Of a DNA stretch of 64,000 nt, positions 51,826-63,939 are shown one piece after another. The notes under the pieces were generated by a model. It was not told the origin of the DNA. It was given only the letters and a program-made list of their open reading frames with translations, and ran no database searches. The translations under genes were made by a program, and so were the position numbers. This DNA is from Osmia lignaria lignaria (Eukaryota; Arthropoda; Insecta; Hymenoptera; Megachilidae): assembly GCF_051020975.1 (NCBI RefSeq), contig NW_027478170.1, positions 1,364,001 to 1,428,000 of the forward strand, in the 5' to 3' direction. Position 1 is the stretch's first letter; the number at the start of each line of letters is the position of its first letter.

Positions 51826-52791
51826 ATTTCGAGATATTTCTTCTTCTTGTTGTTCTTCTTCTGCACAGCTAAACTGGAAGTGGCATTTCCAGCTCGCAAT
51901 AGTGCAGAGTTATCTCAAAGAAAGGGGCCACGGTGTTTCTGTATCTCTATTATGTTGGTGCGGCTTCGGAACTTTTAAATATCTTGATATATCTCGAGAA
52001 CTACGCATCTGATCAAAAAATATCATAGAACATAAAAAGTAGGAAACTTAATTCTCTACAAAAAAGGTCTCTTAACATTTTGCCATAGCTCGCTTCGTTT
52101 CCGAGATATTTGCAGATTTATCTCAAGGGAAGGGGCCTGACGGACATATTTCGAGATATTTCTTCTTCTTGTTGTTCTTCTTCTGCACAGCTAAGCTGGA
52201 AGTGGCATTTACAGCTCGCAATAGTGCAGAGTTATCTCAAAGATAGGGGCCACGGTGTTTCTGTATCTCTATTATGTTGGTGCGGCTTCGGAACTTTTAA
52301 ATATCTTGATATATCTCGAGAACTACGCATCTGATCAAAAAATATCATAGAACATAAAAAGTAGGAAACTAAATTCTCTACAAATAAAGTCTCTTAACAT
52401 TTTGCCATAGCTCGCTTCGTTTCCGAGATATTTGCAGATATATCTCAAGGGAAGGGGCCTGACGGACATATTTCGAGATATTTCTTCTTCTTGTTGTTCT
52501 TCTTCTGCACAGCTAACCTGGAAGTGGCATTTGCAGCTCGCAATAGTGCAGAGTTATCTCAAAGAAAGGGGCCACGGTGTTTCTGTATCTCTATTATGTT
52601 GGTGCGGCTTCGGGTCTTTTAAATATCTTGATATATCTCGAGAACTACGCATCTGATCAAAAAATATCGTAGAACATAAAAAGTAGGAAACATAATTCTC
52701 TACAAAAAAGGTCTGTTAACATTTTGCCATAGCTCGCTTCGTTTCCGAGATATTTGCAGATTTATCTCAAGGGAAGGGGCCTGACGGACAG
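50822..52791 (+). repeat. 3-monomer duplication (966-bp shift) with junction monomer at 51788
   Basis: Units 51144 and 51466 recur at 52110 and 52432. The unit between the copies, 51788-52109, starts like 48890 and 52754 (GGACAGATTTCG, G at 51825) and ends like 50822 (CTAAACTGG, A at 51873, then CATTTCCAGC). The switch therefore falls in 51826-51872. Confidence 0.85.
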
Positions 52792-55651
52792 ATTTCGAGA
52801 TATTTCTTCTTCTTGTTGTTCTTCTTCTGCACAGCTAAGCTGGAAGTGGCATTTGCAGCTCGCAATAGTGCAGAGTTATCTCAAAGATAGGGGCCACGGT
52901 GTTTCTGTATCTCTATTATGTTGGTGCGGCTTCGGCACTTTTAAATATCTTGATATATCTCGAGAACTACGCATCTGATCAAAAAATATCATAGAACATA
53001 AAAAGTAGGAAACTTAATTCTCTACAAAAAAGGTCTCTTAACATTTTACCATAGCTCGCTTCGTTTCCGAGATATTTGCAGATTTATCTCAAGGGAAGGG
53101 GCCTGACGGACATATTTCGAGATATTTCTTCTTCTTGTTGTTCTTCTTCTGCACAGCTAAGCTGGAAGTGGCATTTGCGGCTCGCACTAGTGCAGAGATA
53201 TCTCAAAGAAAGGGGCCACGGTGTTTCTGAATCTCTATTATGTTGGTGCGGCTTCGGAACTTTTAAATATCTCGATATATCTCGAAAACTACGCTTCTGA
53301 TCAAAAAATATCATAGAACGTAAATTGTAGGAAACATAATTCTCTACAAAAAACGTCTCTTAACATTTTACCATAGCTCGCTTCGTTTCGGAGATATTTG
53401 CAGATTCAGCTCAAAGGAACGGGCCTGACGGACATATTTCGAGATATTTCGTCTTCTTGTTGTTCTTCTTCTGCACAGCTAAGCTGGAAATGGCATTTGC
53501 GGCTCGCACTAGTGCAGAGTTATCTCAAAGAAAGGGGCCACGGTGTTTCTGTATCTCTATTATGTTGGTGCGGCTTCGGAACTTTTAAATATCTCGATAT
53601 ATCTCGAAAACTACGCTTCTGATCGAAAAATATCATAGAACATAAATTGTAGGAAACATGATTCTCAACAAAAAAGGTCTCTTAACATTTTGCCATAGCT
53701 CGCTTCGTTTCCGAGATATTTGCAGATATATCTCAAGGGAAGGGGCCTGACGGACATATTTCGAGATATTTCTTCTTCTTGTTGTTCTTCTTCTGCACAG
53801 CTAAGCTGGAAGTGGCATTTGCAGCTCGCAATAGTGCAGAGTTATCTCAAAGAAAGGGGCCACGGTGTTTCTGTATATCTATTATGTTGGTGCGGCTTCG
53901 GAACTTTTAAATATCTTGATATATCTCGAGAACTACGCATCTGATCAAAAAATATCGTAGAACATAAAAAGTAGGAAACTTAATTCTCTACAAAAAAGGT
54001 CTCTTAACATTTTACCATAGCTCGCTTCGTTTCCGAGATATTTGCAGATTTATCTAAAGGGAAGGGGCCTGACGGACATATTTCGAGATATTTCTTCTTC
54101 TTGTTGTTCTTCTTCTGCACAGCTAAACTGGAAGTGGCATTTACAGCTCGCAATAGTGCAGAGTTATCTCAAAGATAGGGGCCACGGTGTTTCTGTATCT
54201 CTATTATGTTGGTGCGGCTTCGGAACTTTTAAATATCTTGATATATCTCGAGAACTACGCATCTGATCAAAAAATATCATAGAACATAAAAAGTAGGAAA
54301 CTAAATTCTCTACAAATAAAGTCTCTTAACATTTTGCCATAGCTCGCTTCGTTTCCGAGATATTTGCAGATATATCTCAAGGGAAGGGGCCTGACGGACA
54401 TATTTCGAGATATTTCTTCTTCTTGTTGTTCTTCTTCTGCACAGCTAACCTGGAAGTGGCATTTGCAGCTCGCAATAGTGCAGAGTTATCTCAAAGAAAG
54501 GGGCCACGGTGTTTCTGTATCTCTATTATGTTGGTGCGGCTTCGGGTCTTTTAAATATCTTGATATATCTCGAGAACTACGCATCTGATCAAAAAATATC
54601 GTAGAACATAAAAAGTAGGAAACATAATTCTCTACAAAAAAGGTCTGTTAACATTTTGCCATAGCTCGCTTCGTTTCCGAGATATTTGCAGATTTATCTC
54701 AAGGGAAGGGGCCTGACGGACAGATTTCGAGATATTTCTTCTTCTTGTTGTTCTTCTTCTGCACAGCTAAGCTGGAAGTGGCATTTGCAGCTCGCAATAG
54801 TGCAGAGTTATCTCAAAGATAGGGGCCACGGTGTTTCTGTATCTCTATTATGTTGGTGCGGCTTCGGAACTTTTAAATATCTTGATATATCTCGAGAACT
54901 ACGCATCTGATCAAAAAATATCATAGAACATAAAAAGTAGGAAACTTAATTCTCTACAAAAAAGGTCTCTTAACATTTTACCATAGCTCGCTTCGTTTCC
55001 GAGATATTTGCAGATTTATCTCAAGGGAAGGGGCCTGACGGACATATTTCGAGATATTTCTTCTTCTTGTTGTTCTTCTTCTGCACAGCTAAGCTGGAAG
55101 TGGCATTTGCGGCTCGCACTAGTGCAGAGATATCTCAAAGAAAGGGGCCACGGTGTTTCTGAATCTCTATTATGTTGGTGCGGCTTCGGAACTTTTAAAT
55201 ATCTCGATATATCTCGAAAACTACGCTTCTGATCAAAAAATATCATAGAACGTAAATTGTAGGAAACATAATTCTCTACAAAAAACGTCTCTTAACATTT
55301 TGCCATAGCTCGCTTCGTTTCGGAGATATTTGCAGATTCAGCTCAAAGGAACGGGCCTGACGGACATATTTCGAGATATTTCTTCTTCTTGTTGTTCTTC
55401 TTCTGCACAGCTAAGCTGGAAGTGGCATTTGCGGCTCGCACTAGTGCAGAGTTATCTCAAAGAAAGGGGCCACGGTGTTTCTGTATCTCTATTATGTTGG
55501 TGCGGCTTCGGAACTTTTAAATATCTTGATATATCTCGAGAACTACGCATCTGATCAAAAAATATCATAGAACATAAAAAGTAGGAAACTAAATTCTCTA
55601 CAAATAAAGTCTCTTAACATTTTGCCATAGCTCGCTTCGTTTCCGAGATAT
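52432..55651 (+). repeat. 6-monomer repeat (1932-bp shift)
   Basis: Units 52432, 52754, 53076 and 53398 recur at 54364, 54686, 55008 and 55330 in order. Shared markers are TTCGGGTCTTTT, GGACAGATTTCG, GCAGAGATATCTC with TTTCTGAATC, GAACGTAAATTG, and TTTCGGAGATATTTG before an ATTCAGCTCAAAGG start. The last pair (53398/55330) differs at TTCGTC/TTCTTC, GGAAATGG/GGAAGTGG and in the tail type, which marks the edge of the duplicated segment. Confidence 0.83.
54042..54363 (+). repeat. Chimeric monomer from loss of one unit
   Basis: The left part (TATCTAAAGG, CTAAACTGG) is that of the unit at 50822. From CATTTACAGC onward, including AAAGATAGG, it is that of the next unit, 51144. The switch lies between A at 54127 and A at 54143, a 15-bp interval, and removes exactly one 322-bp unit relative to the order at 50822-51465. 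Confidence 0.85.
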
Positions 55652-56829
55652 TTGCAGATATATCTCAAGGGAAGGGGCCTGACGGACATATTTCGAGATA
55701 TTTCTTCTTCTTGTTGTTCTTCTTCTGCACAGCTAACCTGGAAGTGGCATTTGCAGCTCGCAATAGTGCAGAGTTATCTCAAAGAAAGGGGCCACGGTGT
55801 TTCTGTATCTCTATTATGTTGGTGCGGCTTCGGGTCTTTTAAATAATTTGATATATCTCGAGAACTACGCATCTGATCAAAAAATATCGTAGAACATAAA
55901 AAGTAGGAAACATAATTCTCTACAAAAAAGGTCTGTTAACATTTTGCCATAGCTCGCTTCGTTTCCGAGATATTTGCAGATTTATCTCAAGGGAAGGGGC
56001 CTGACGGACAGATTTCGAGATATTTCTTCTTCTTGTTGTTCTTCTTCTGCACAGCTAAGCTGGAAGTGGCATTTGCAGCTCGCAATAGTGCAGAGTTATC
56101 TCAAAGATAGGGGCCACGGTGTTTCTGTATCTCTATTATGTTGGTGCGGCTTCGGAACTTTTAAATATCTTGATATATCTCGAGAACTACGCATCTGATC
56201 AAAAAATATCATAGAACATAAAAAGTAGGAAACTTAATTCTCTACAAAAAAGGTCTCTTAACATTTTACCATAGCTCGCTTCGTTTCCGAGATATTTGCA
56301 GATTTATCTCAAGGGAAGGGGCCTGACGGACATATTTCGAGATATTTCTTCTTCTTGTTGTTCTTCTTCTGCACAGCTAAGCTGGAAGTGGCATTTGCGG
56401 CTCGCACTAGTGCAGAGTTATCTCAAAGAAAGGGGCCACGGTGTTTCTGTATCTCTATTATGTTGGTGCGGCTTCGGAACTTTTAAATATCTTGATATAT
56501 CTCGAGAACTACGCATCTGATCAAAAAATATCATAGAACATAAAAAGCAGGAAACTTAATTCTCTACAAAAAAGGTCTCTTAACATTTTGCCATAGCTCG
56601 CTTCGTTTCCGAGATATTTGCAGATTGATCTCAAGGGAAGGGGCCTGACGGACATATTTCGAGATATTTCTTCTTCTTGTTGTTCTTCTTCTGCACAGCT
56701 AAGCGGGAAGTGGCATTTGCAGCTCGCAATAGTGCAGAGTTATCTCAAAGAAAGGGGCCACGGTGTTTCTGTATCTCTATTATGTTGGTGCGGCTTCGGA
56801 ACTTTTAAATACCTTGATATATCTCGAGA

Positions 56830-59800
56830 ACTACGCATCGGATCAAAAAATATCATAGAACATAAAAAGTAGGAAACTTAATTCGCTACAAATAAAATCT
56901 CTTAACATTTTGCCATAGCTCGCTTCGTATCCGAGATATTTGCAGATTTATCTCCAGGGAAGGGGCCTGACGGACAGATTTGGAGATATTTCTTCTTCTT
57001 GTTGTTCTTCTTCTGCACAGCTAAGCTGGAAGTGGCATTTGCAGCTCGCAATAGTGCAGAGTTATCTCAAAGGAAGGGGCCACGGTGTTTCTGTATCTCT
57101 ATTATGTTGGAGCGGCTTCGGAACTTTTAAATATCTTGATATATCTCGAGAACTACGCATCTGATCAAAAAATATCATAGAACATAAAAAGTAGGAAACT
57201 TAATTCTCTACAAAAAAGGTCTCTTAACATTTTGCCATAGCTCGCTTCGTTTCCGAGATATTTGCAGATTTATCTCAAGGGAAGGGGCCTGACGGACATA
57301 TTTCGAGATATTTCGTCTTCTTGTTGTTCTTCTTCTGCACAGCTAAGCTGGAAGTGGCATTTGCGGCTCGCACTAATGCAGAGATATCTCAAAGAAAGGG
57401 GCCACGGTGTTTCTGAATCTCTATTATGTTGGTGCGGCTTCGGAACTTTTAAATATCTCGATATATCTCGAGAACTACGCATCTGATCAAAAAATATCAT
57501 AGAACATAAAAAGTAGGAAACTTAATTCTCTACAAAAAAGGTCTCTTAACATTTTGCCATAGCTCGCTTCGTTTCCGAGATATTTGCAGATTTATCTCAA
57601 GGGAAGGGGCCTGACGGACATATTTCGAGATATTTCGTCTTCTTGTTGTTCTTCTTCTGCACAGCTAAGCTGGAAGTGGCATTCGCAGCTCGCAATAGTG
57701 CAGAGTTATCTCAAAGAAAGGGGCCACGGTGTTTCTGTATCTCTATTATGTTGGTGCGGCTTCGGAACTTTTAAATATCTCGATATATCTCGAAAACTAC
57801 GCTTCTGATCGAAAAATATCATAGAACATAAATTGTAGGAAACATGATTCCCAACAAAAAAGGTCTCTTAACATTTTGCCATAGCTCGCTTCGTTTCCGA
57901 GATATTTGCAGATATATCTCAAGGGAAGGGGCCTGACGGACATATTTCGAGATATTTCTTCTTCTTGTTGTTCTTCTTCTGCACAGCTAAGCTGGAAGTG
58001 GCATTTGCAGCTCGCAATAGTGCAGAGTTATCTCAAAGAAAGGGGCCACGGTGTTTCTGTATATCTATTATGTTGGTGCGGCTTCGGAACTTTTAAATAT
58101 CTTGATATATCTCGAGAACTACGCATCTGATCAAAAAATATCGTAGAACATAAAAAGTAGGAAACTTAATTCTCTACAAAAAAGGTCTCTTAACATTTTA
58201 CCATAGCTCGCTTCGTTTCCGAGATATTTGCAGATTTATCTAAAGGGAAGGGGCCTGACGGACATATTTCGAGATATTTCTTCTTCTTGTTGTTCTTCTT
58301 CTGCACAGCTAAACTGGAAGTGGCATTTCCAGCTCGCAATAGTGCAGAGTTATCTCAAAGAAAGGGGCCACGGTGTTTCTGTATCTCTATTATGTTGGTG
58401 CGGCTTCGGAACTTTTAAATATCTTGATATATCTCGAGAACTACGCATCTGATCAAAAAATATCATAGAACATAAAAAGTAGGAAACTTAATTCTCTACA
58501 AAAAAGGTCTCTTAACATTTTGCCATAGCTCGCTTCGTTTCCGAGATATTTGCAGATTTATCTCAAGGGAAGGGGCCTGACGGACATATTTCGAGATATT
58601 TCTTCTTCTTGTTGTTCTTCTTCTGCACAGCTAAGCTGGAAGTGGCATTTACAGTTCGCAATAGTGCAGAGTTATCTCAAAGATAGGGGCCACGGTGTTT
58701 CTGTATCTCTATTATGTTGGTGCGGCTTCGGAACTTTTAAATATCTTGATATATCTCGAGAACTACGCATCTGATCAAAAAATATCATAGAACATAAAAA
58801 GTAGGAAACTTAATTCTCTACAAAAAAGGTCTCTTAACATTTTGCCATACCTCGCTTCGTTTCCGAGATATTTGCAGATTTATCTCAAGGGAAGGAGCCT
58901 GACGGACATATTTCGAGATATTTCTTCTTCTTGTTGTTCTTCTTCTGCACAGCTAAGCTGGATGTGGCATTTGCGGCTCGCACTAGTGCAGAGATATCTC
59001 AAAGAAAGGGGCCACGGTGTTTCTGAATCTCTATTATGTTGGTGCGGCTTCGGAACTTTTAAATATCTCGATATATCTCGAAAACTACGCTTCTGATCAA
59101 AAAATATCATAGAACGTAAATTGTAGGAAACATAATTCTCTACAAAAAACGTCTCTTAACATTTTGCCATAGCTCGCTTCGTTTCCGAGATATTTGCAGA
59201 TTCAGCTCAAAGGAACGGGCCTGACGGACATATTTCGAGATATTTCTTCTTCTTGTTGTTCTTCTTCTTGTTGTTCTTCTTCTGCACAGCTAAGCTGGAA
59301 GTGGCATTTGCAGCTCGCAATAGTGCAGAGTTATCTCAAAGAAAGGGGCCACGGTGTTTCTGTATCTCTATTATGTTGGTGCGGCTTCGGAACTTTTAAA
59401 TATCCTGATATATCTCGAGAACTACGCATCTGATCAAAAAATATCATAGAACATAAAAAGTAGGAAACTTAATTCTCTACAAAAAAGGTCTCTTAACATT
59501 TTGCCATAGCTCGCTTCGTTTCCGAGATATTTGCAGATTCAGCTCAAAGGAACGGGCCTGACGGACATATTTCGAGATATTTCTTCTTCTTGTTGTTCTT
59601 CTTCTGCACAGCTAAGCTGGAAGTGGCATTCGCAGCTCGCAATAGTGCAGAGTTATCTCAAAGAAAGGGGCCACGGTGTTTCTGTATCTCTATTATGTTG
59701 GTGCGGCTTCGGGTCTTTTAAATATCTTGATATATCTCGAGAACTACGCATCTGATCAAAAAATATCGTAGAACATAAAAAGTAGGAAACATAATTCTCT

Positions 59801-61030
59801 ACAAAAAAGGTCTCTTAACATTTTGCCATAGCTCGCTTCGTTTACGAGATATTTGCAGATTTATCTCAAGGGAAGGGGCCTGACGGACATATTTCGAGAT
59901 ATTTCTTCTTCTTGTTGTTCTTCTTCTGCACAGCTAAGCTGGAAGTGGCATTTGCGGCTCGCACTAGTGCAGAGATATCTCAAGGAAAGGGGCCACGGTG
60001 TTTCTGAATCTCTATTATGTTGGTGCGGCTTCGGAACTTTTAAATATCTCGATATATCTCGAAAACTACGCTTCTGATCAAAAAATACCATAGAACGTGA
60101 ATTGTAGGAAACATAATTCTCTACAAAAAACGTCTCTTAACATTTTGCCATAGCTCGCTTCGTTTCCGAGATATTTGCAGATTCAGCTCAAAGGAACGGG
60201 CCTGACGGACATATTTCGAGATATTTCTTCTTCTTGTTGTTCTTCTTCTGCACAGCTAAGCTGGAAGTGGCATTTGCGGCTCGCACTAGTGCAGAGATAT
60301 CTCAAAGAAAGGGGCCACGGTGTTTCTGAATCTCTATTATGTTGGTGCGGCTTCGGAACTTTTAAATATCTCGATATATATCGAAAACTACGCATCTGAT
60401 CAAAAAATATCATAGCACATAAAAAGTAGGAAACTTAATTCTCTACAAAAAAGGTCCCTTAACATTTTGCCATAGCTCGCTTCGTTTCCGAGATATTTGC
60501 AGATTTATCTCAAGGGAAGGGGCCTGACGGACATATTTCGAGATATTTCTTCTTCTTGTTGTTCTTCTTCTGCACAGCTAAGCTGGAAGTGGCATTTGCA
60601 GCTCGCAATAGTGCAGAGTTATCTCAAAGGAAGGGGCCACGGTGTTTCTGTATCTCTATTATGTTGGTGCGGCTTCGGAACTTTTAAATATCTTGATATA
60701 TCTCGAGAACTACGCACCTGATCAAAAAATATCATAGCACATAAAAAGTAGGAAACTTAATTCTCTACAAAAAAGGTCTCTTAACATTTTGCCATAGCTC
60801 GCTTCGTTTCCGAGATATTTGCAGATTTATCTCAAGGGAAGGGGCCTGACGGACATATTTCGAGATATTTCTTCTTCTTGTTGTTCTTCTTCGGCACAGC
60901 TAAGCTGGAAGTGGCATTTGCAGCTCGCAATAGTGCAGAGTTATCTCAAAGAAAGGGGCGACGGTGTTTCTGTATCTCTATTATGTTGGTGCGGCTTCGG
61001 AACTTTTAAATATCTTGATATATCTCGAGA
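56830..61030 (+). repeat. 13-monomer higher-order repeat, copy 1 (4201 bp)
   Basis: The period is 4201 bp (13 x 322 plus a 15-bp insertion). Markers shared with copy 2 include CGCATCGGATC, TTCGCTACAAATAAAATC, CGTATCCGAG, GTTGGAGCGGC, CACTAATGCAG, GTATATCTATT, TATCTAAAGG, the 15-bp insertion, CATTCGCAGC and CGTTTACGAG. The left edge lies shortly before 56840, because upstream the units at 56618 and 60819 differ (GATTGATCTC, AGCGGGAAG). The exact left base is uncertain. Confidence 0.83.
59194..59530 (+). repeat. 337-bp monomer with 15-bp tandem insertion
   Basis: Within the pyrimidine triplet tract the 15-mer CTTCTTCTTGTTGTT is present twice in tandem (59246-59260 and 59261-59275). It keeps the recurrent frame open by adding five codons. 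The same insertion is present at 63281-63617 (15-mers at 63333 and 63348), so it predates the 13-monomer duplication. Confidence 0.92.
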
Positions 61031-61140
61031 ACTACGCATCGGATCAAAAAATATCATAGAACATAAAAAGTAGGAAACTTAATTCGCTACAAATAAAATC
61101 TCTTAACATTTTGCCATAGCTCGCTTCGTATCCGAGATAT

Positions 61141-61348
61141 TTGCAGATTTATCTCAAAGGAAGGGGCCACGGTGTTTCTGTATCTCTATTATGTTGGAGC
61201 GGCTTCGGAACTTTTAAATATCTTGATATATCTCGAGAACTACGCATCTGATCAAAAAATATCATAGAACATAAAAAGTAGGAAACTTAATTCTCTACAA
61301 AAAAGGTCTCTTAACATTTTGCCATAGCTCGCTTCGTTTCCGAGATAT
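61141..61348 (+). repeat. 208-bp monomer with 114-bp internal deletion
   Basis: The unit starts TTGCAGATTTATCTCAAAGG and continues with GAAGGGGCCACGG, jumping from the first to the second TTATCTCAA-G-rich element of the monomer. It lacks the whole GAGATA/pyrimidine-tract segment between them. Flanking variants CGTATCCGAG and GTTGGAGCGGC show that it derives from the full-length unit at 56940. The 114-bp loss equals the spacing of the internal direct repeat. It is the only grossly shortened unit in the window. Confidence 0.93.
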
Positions 61349-63280
61349 TTGCAGATTTATCTCAAGGGAAGGGGCCTGACGGACATATTTCGAGATATTT
61401 CGTCTTCTTGTTGTTCTTCTTCTGCACAGCTAAGCTGGAAGTGGCATTTGCGGCTCGCACTAATGCAGAGATATCTCAAAGAAAGGGGCCACGGTGTTTC
61501 TGAATCTCTATTATGTTGGTGCGGCTTCGGAACTTTTAAATATCTCGATATATCTCGAGAACTACGCATCTGATCAAAAAATATCATAGAACATAAAAAG
61601 TAGGAAACTTAATTCTCTACAAAAAAGGTCTCTTAACATTTTGCCATAGCTCGCTTCGTTTCCGAGATATTTGCAGATTTATCTCAAGGGAAGGGGCCTG
61701 ACGGACATATTTCGAGATGTTTCGTCTTCTTGTTGTTCTTCTTCTGCACAGCTAAGCTGGAAGTGGCATTTGCAGCTCGCAATAGTGCAGAGTTATCTCA
61801 AAGAAAGGGGCCACGGTGTTTCTGTATCTCTATTATGTTGGTGCGGCTTCGGAACTTTTAAATATCTCGATATATCTCGAAAACTACGCTTCTGATCGAA
61901 AAATATCATAGAACATAAATTGTAGGAAACATGATTCTCAACAAAAAAGGTCTCTTAACATTTTGCCATAGCTCGCTTCGTTTCCGAGATATTTGCAGAT
62001 ATATCTCAAGGGAAGGGGCCTGACGGACATATTTCGAGATATTTCTTCTTCTTGTTGTTCTTCTTCTGCACAGCTAAGCTGGAAGTGGCATTTGCAGCTC
62101 GCAATAGTGCAGAGTTATCTCAAAGAAAGGGGCCACGGTGTTTCTGTATATCTATTATGTTGGTGCGGCTTCGGAACTTTTAAATATCTTGATATATCTC
62201 GAGAACTACGCATCTGATCAAAAAATATCGTAGAACATAAAAAGTAGGAAACTTAATTCTCTACAAAAAAGGTCTCTTAACATTTTACCATAGCTCGCTT
62301 CGTTTCCGAGATATTTGCAGATTTATCTAAAGGGAAGGGGCCTGACGGACATATTTCGAGATATTTCTTCTTCTTGTTGTTCTTCTTCTGCACAGCTAAA
62401 CTGGAAGTGGCATTTCCAGCTCGCAATAGTGCAGAGTTATCTCAAAGAAAGGGGCCACGGTGTTTCTGTATCTCTATTATGTTGGTGCGGCTTCGGAACT
62501 TTTAAATATCTTGATATATCTCGAGAACTACGCATCTGATCAAAAAATATCATAGAACATAAAAAGTAGGAAACTTAATTCTCTACAAAAAAGGTCTCTT
62601 AACATTTTGCCATAGCTCGCTTCGTTTCCGAGATATTTGCAGATTTATCTCAAGGGAAGGGGCCTGACGGACATATTTCGAGATATTTCTTCTTCTTGTT
62701 GTTCTTCTTCTGCACAGCTAAGCTGGAAGTGGCATTTACAGCTCGCAATAGTGCAGAGTTATCTCAAAGATAGGGGCCACGGTGTTTCTGTATCTCTATT
62801 ATGTTGGTGCGGCTTCGGAACTTTTAAATATCTTGATATATCTCGAGAACTACGCATCTGATCAAAAAATATCATAGAACATAAAAAGTAGGAAACTTAA
62901 TTCTCTACAAAAAAGGTCTCTTAACATTTTGCCATACCTCGCTTCGTTTCCGAGATATTTGCAGATTTATCTCAAGGGAAGGAGCCTGACGGACATATTT
63001 CGAGATATTTCTTCTTCTTGTTGTTCTTCTTCTGCACAGCTAAGCTGGATGTGGCATTTGCGGCTCGCACTAGTGCAGAGATATCTCAAAGAAAGGGGCC
63101 ACGGTGTTTCTGAATCTCTATTATGTTGGTGCGGCTTCGGAACTTTTAAATATCTCGATATATCTCGAGAACTACGCTTCTGATCAAAAAATATCATAGA
63201 ACGTAAATTGTAGGAAACATAATTCTCTACAAAAAACGTCTCTTAACATTTTGCCATAGCTCGCTTCGTTTCCGAGATAT

Positions 63281-63617
63281 TTGCAGATTCAGCTCAAAGG
63301 AACGGGCCTGACGGACATATTTCGAGATATTTCTTCTTCTTGTTGTTCTTCTTCTTGTTGTTCTTCTTCTGCACAGCTAAGCTGGAAGTGGCATTTGCAG
63401 CTCGCAATAGTGCAGAGTTATCTCAAAGAAAGGGGCCACGGTGTTTCTGTATCTCTATTATGTTGGTGCGGCTTCGGAACTTTTAAATATCTTGATATAT
63501 CTCGAGAACTACGCATCTGATCAAAAAATATCATAGAACATAAAAAGTAGGAAACTTAATTCTCTACAAAAAAGGTCTCTTAACATTTTGCCATAGCTCG
63601 CTTCGTTTCCGAGATAT
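63281..63617 (+). repeat. 337-bp monomer, second copy of the 15-bp insertion
   Basis: This is the duplicate of the unit at 59194 in copy 2 of the 13-monomer repeat. It differs by ATCTTGAT in place of ATCCTGAT. Confidence 0.9.
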
Positions 63618-63939
63618 TTGCAGATTCAGCTCAAAGGAACGGGCCTGACGGACATATTTCGAGATATTTCTTCTTCTTGTTGTTCTTCTTCTGCACAGCT
63701 AAGCTGGAAGTGGCATTCGCAGCTCGCAATAGTGCAGAGTTATCTCAAAGAAAGGGGCCACGGTGTTTCTGTATCTCTATTATGTTGGTGCGGCTTCGGG
63801 TCTTTTAAATATCTTGATATATCTCGAGAACTACGCATCTGATCAAAAAATATCGTAGAACATAAAAAGTAGGAAACATAATTCTCTACAAAAAAGGTCT
63901 CTTAACATTTTGCCATAGCTCGCTTCGTTTACGAGATAT

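Noticed and set aside
276..63842. About 190 near-identical 60-84-codon frames on the + strand, one per satellite unit
   Set aside because: They begin with TTG (GTG in one unit), not ATG. They recur purely because the DNA repeats, are broken by indels and stops in several units, and have no recognisable domain, promoter or splice context. Not annotated as genes.
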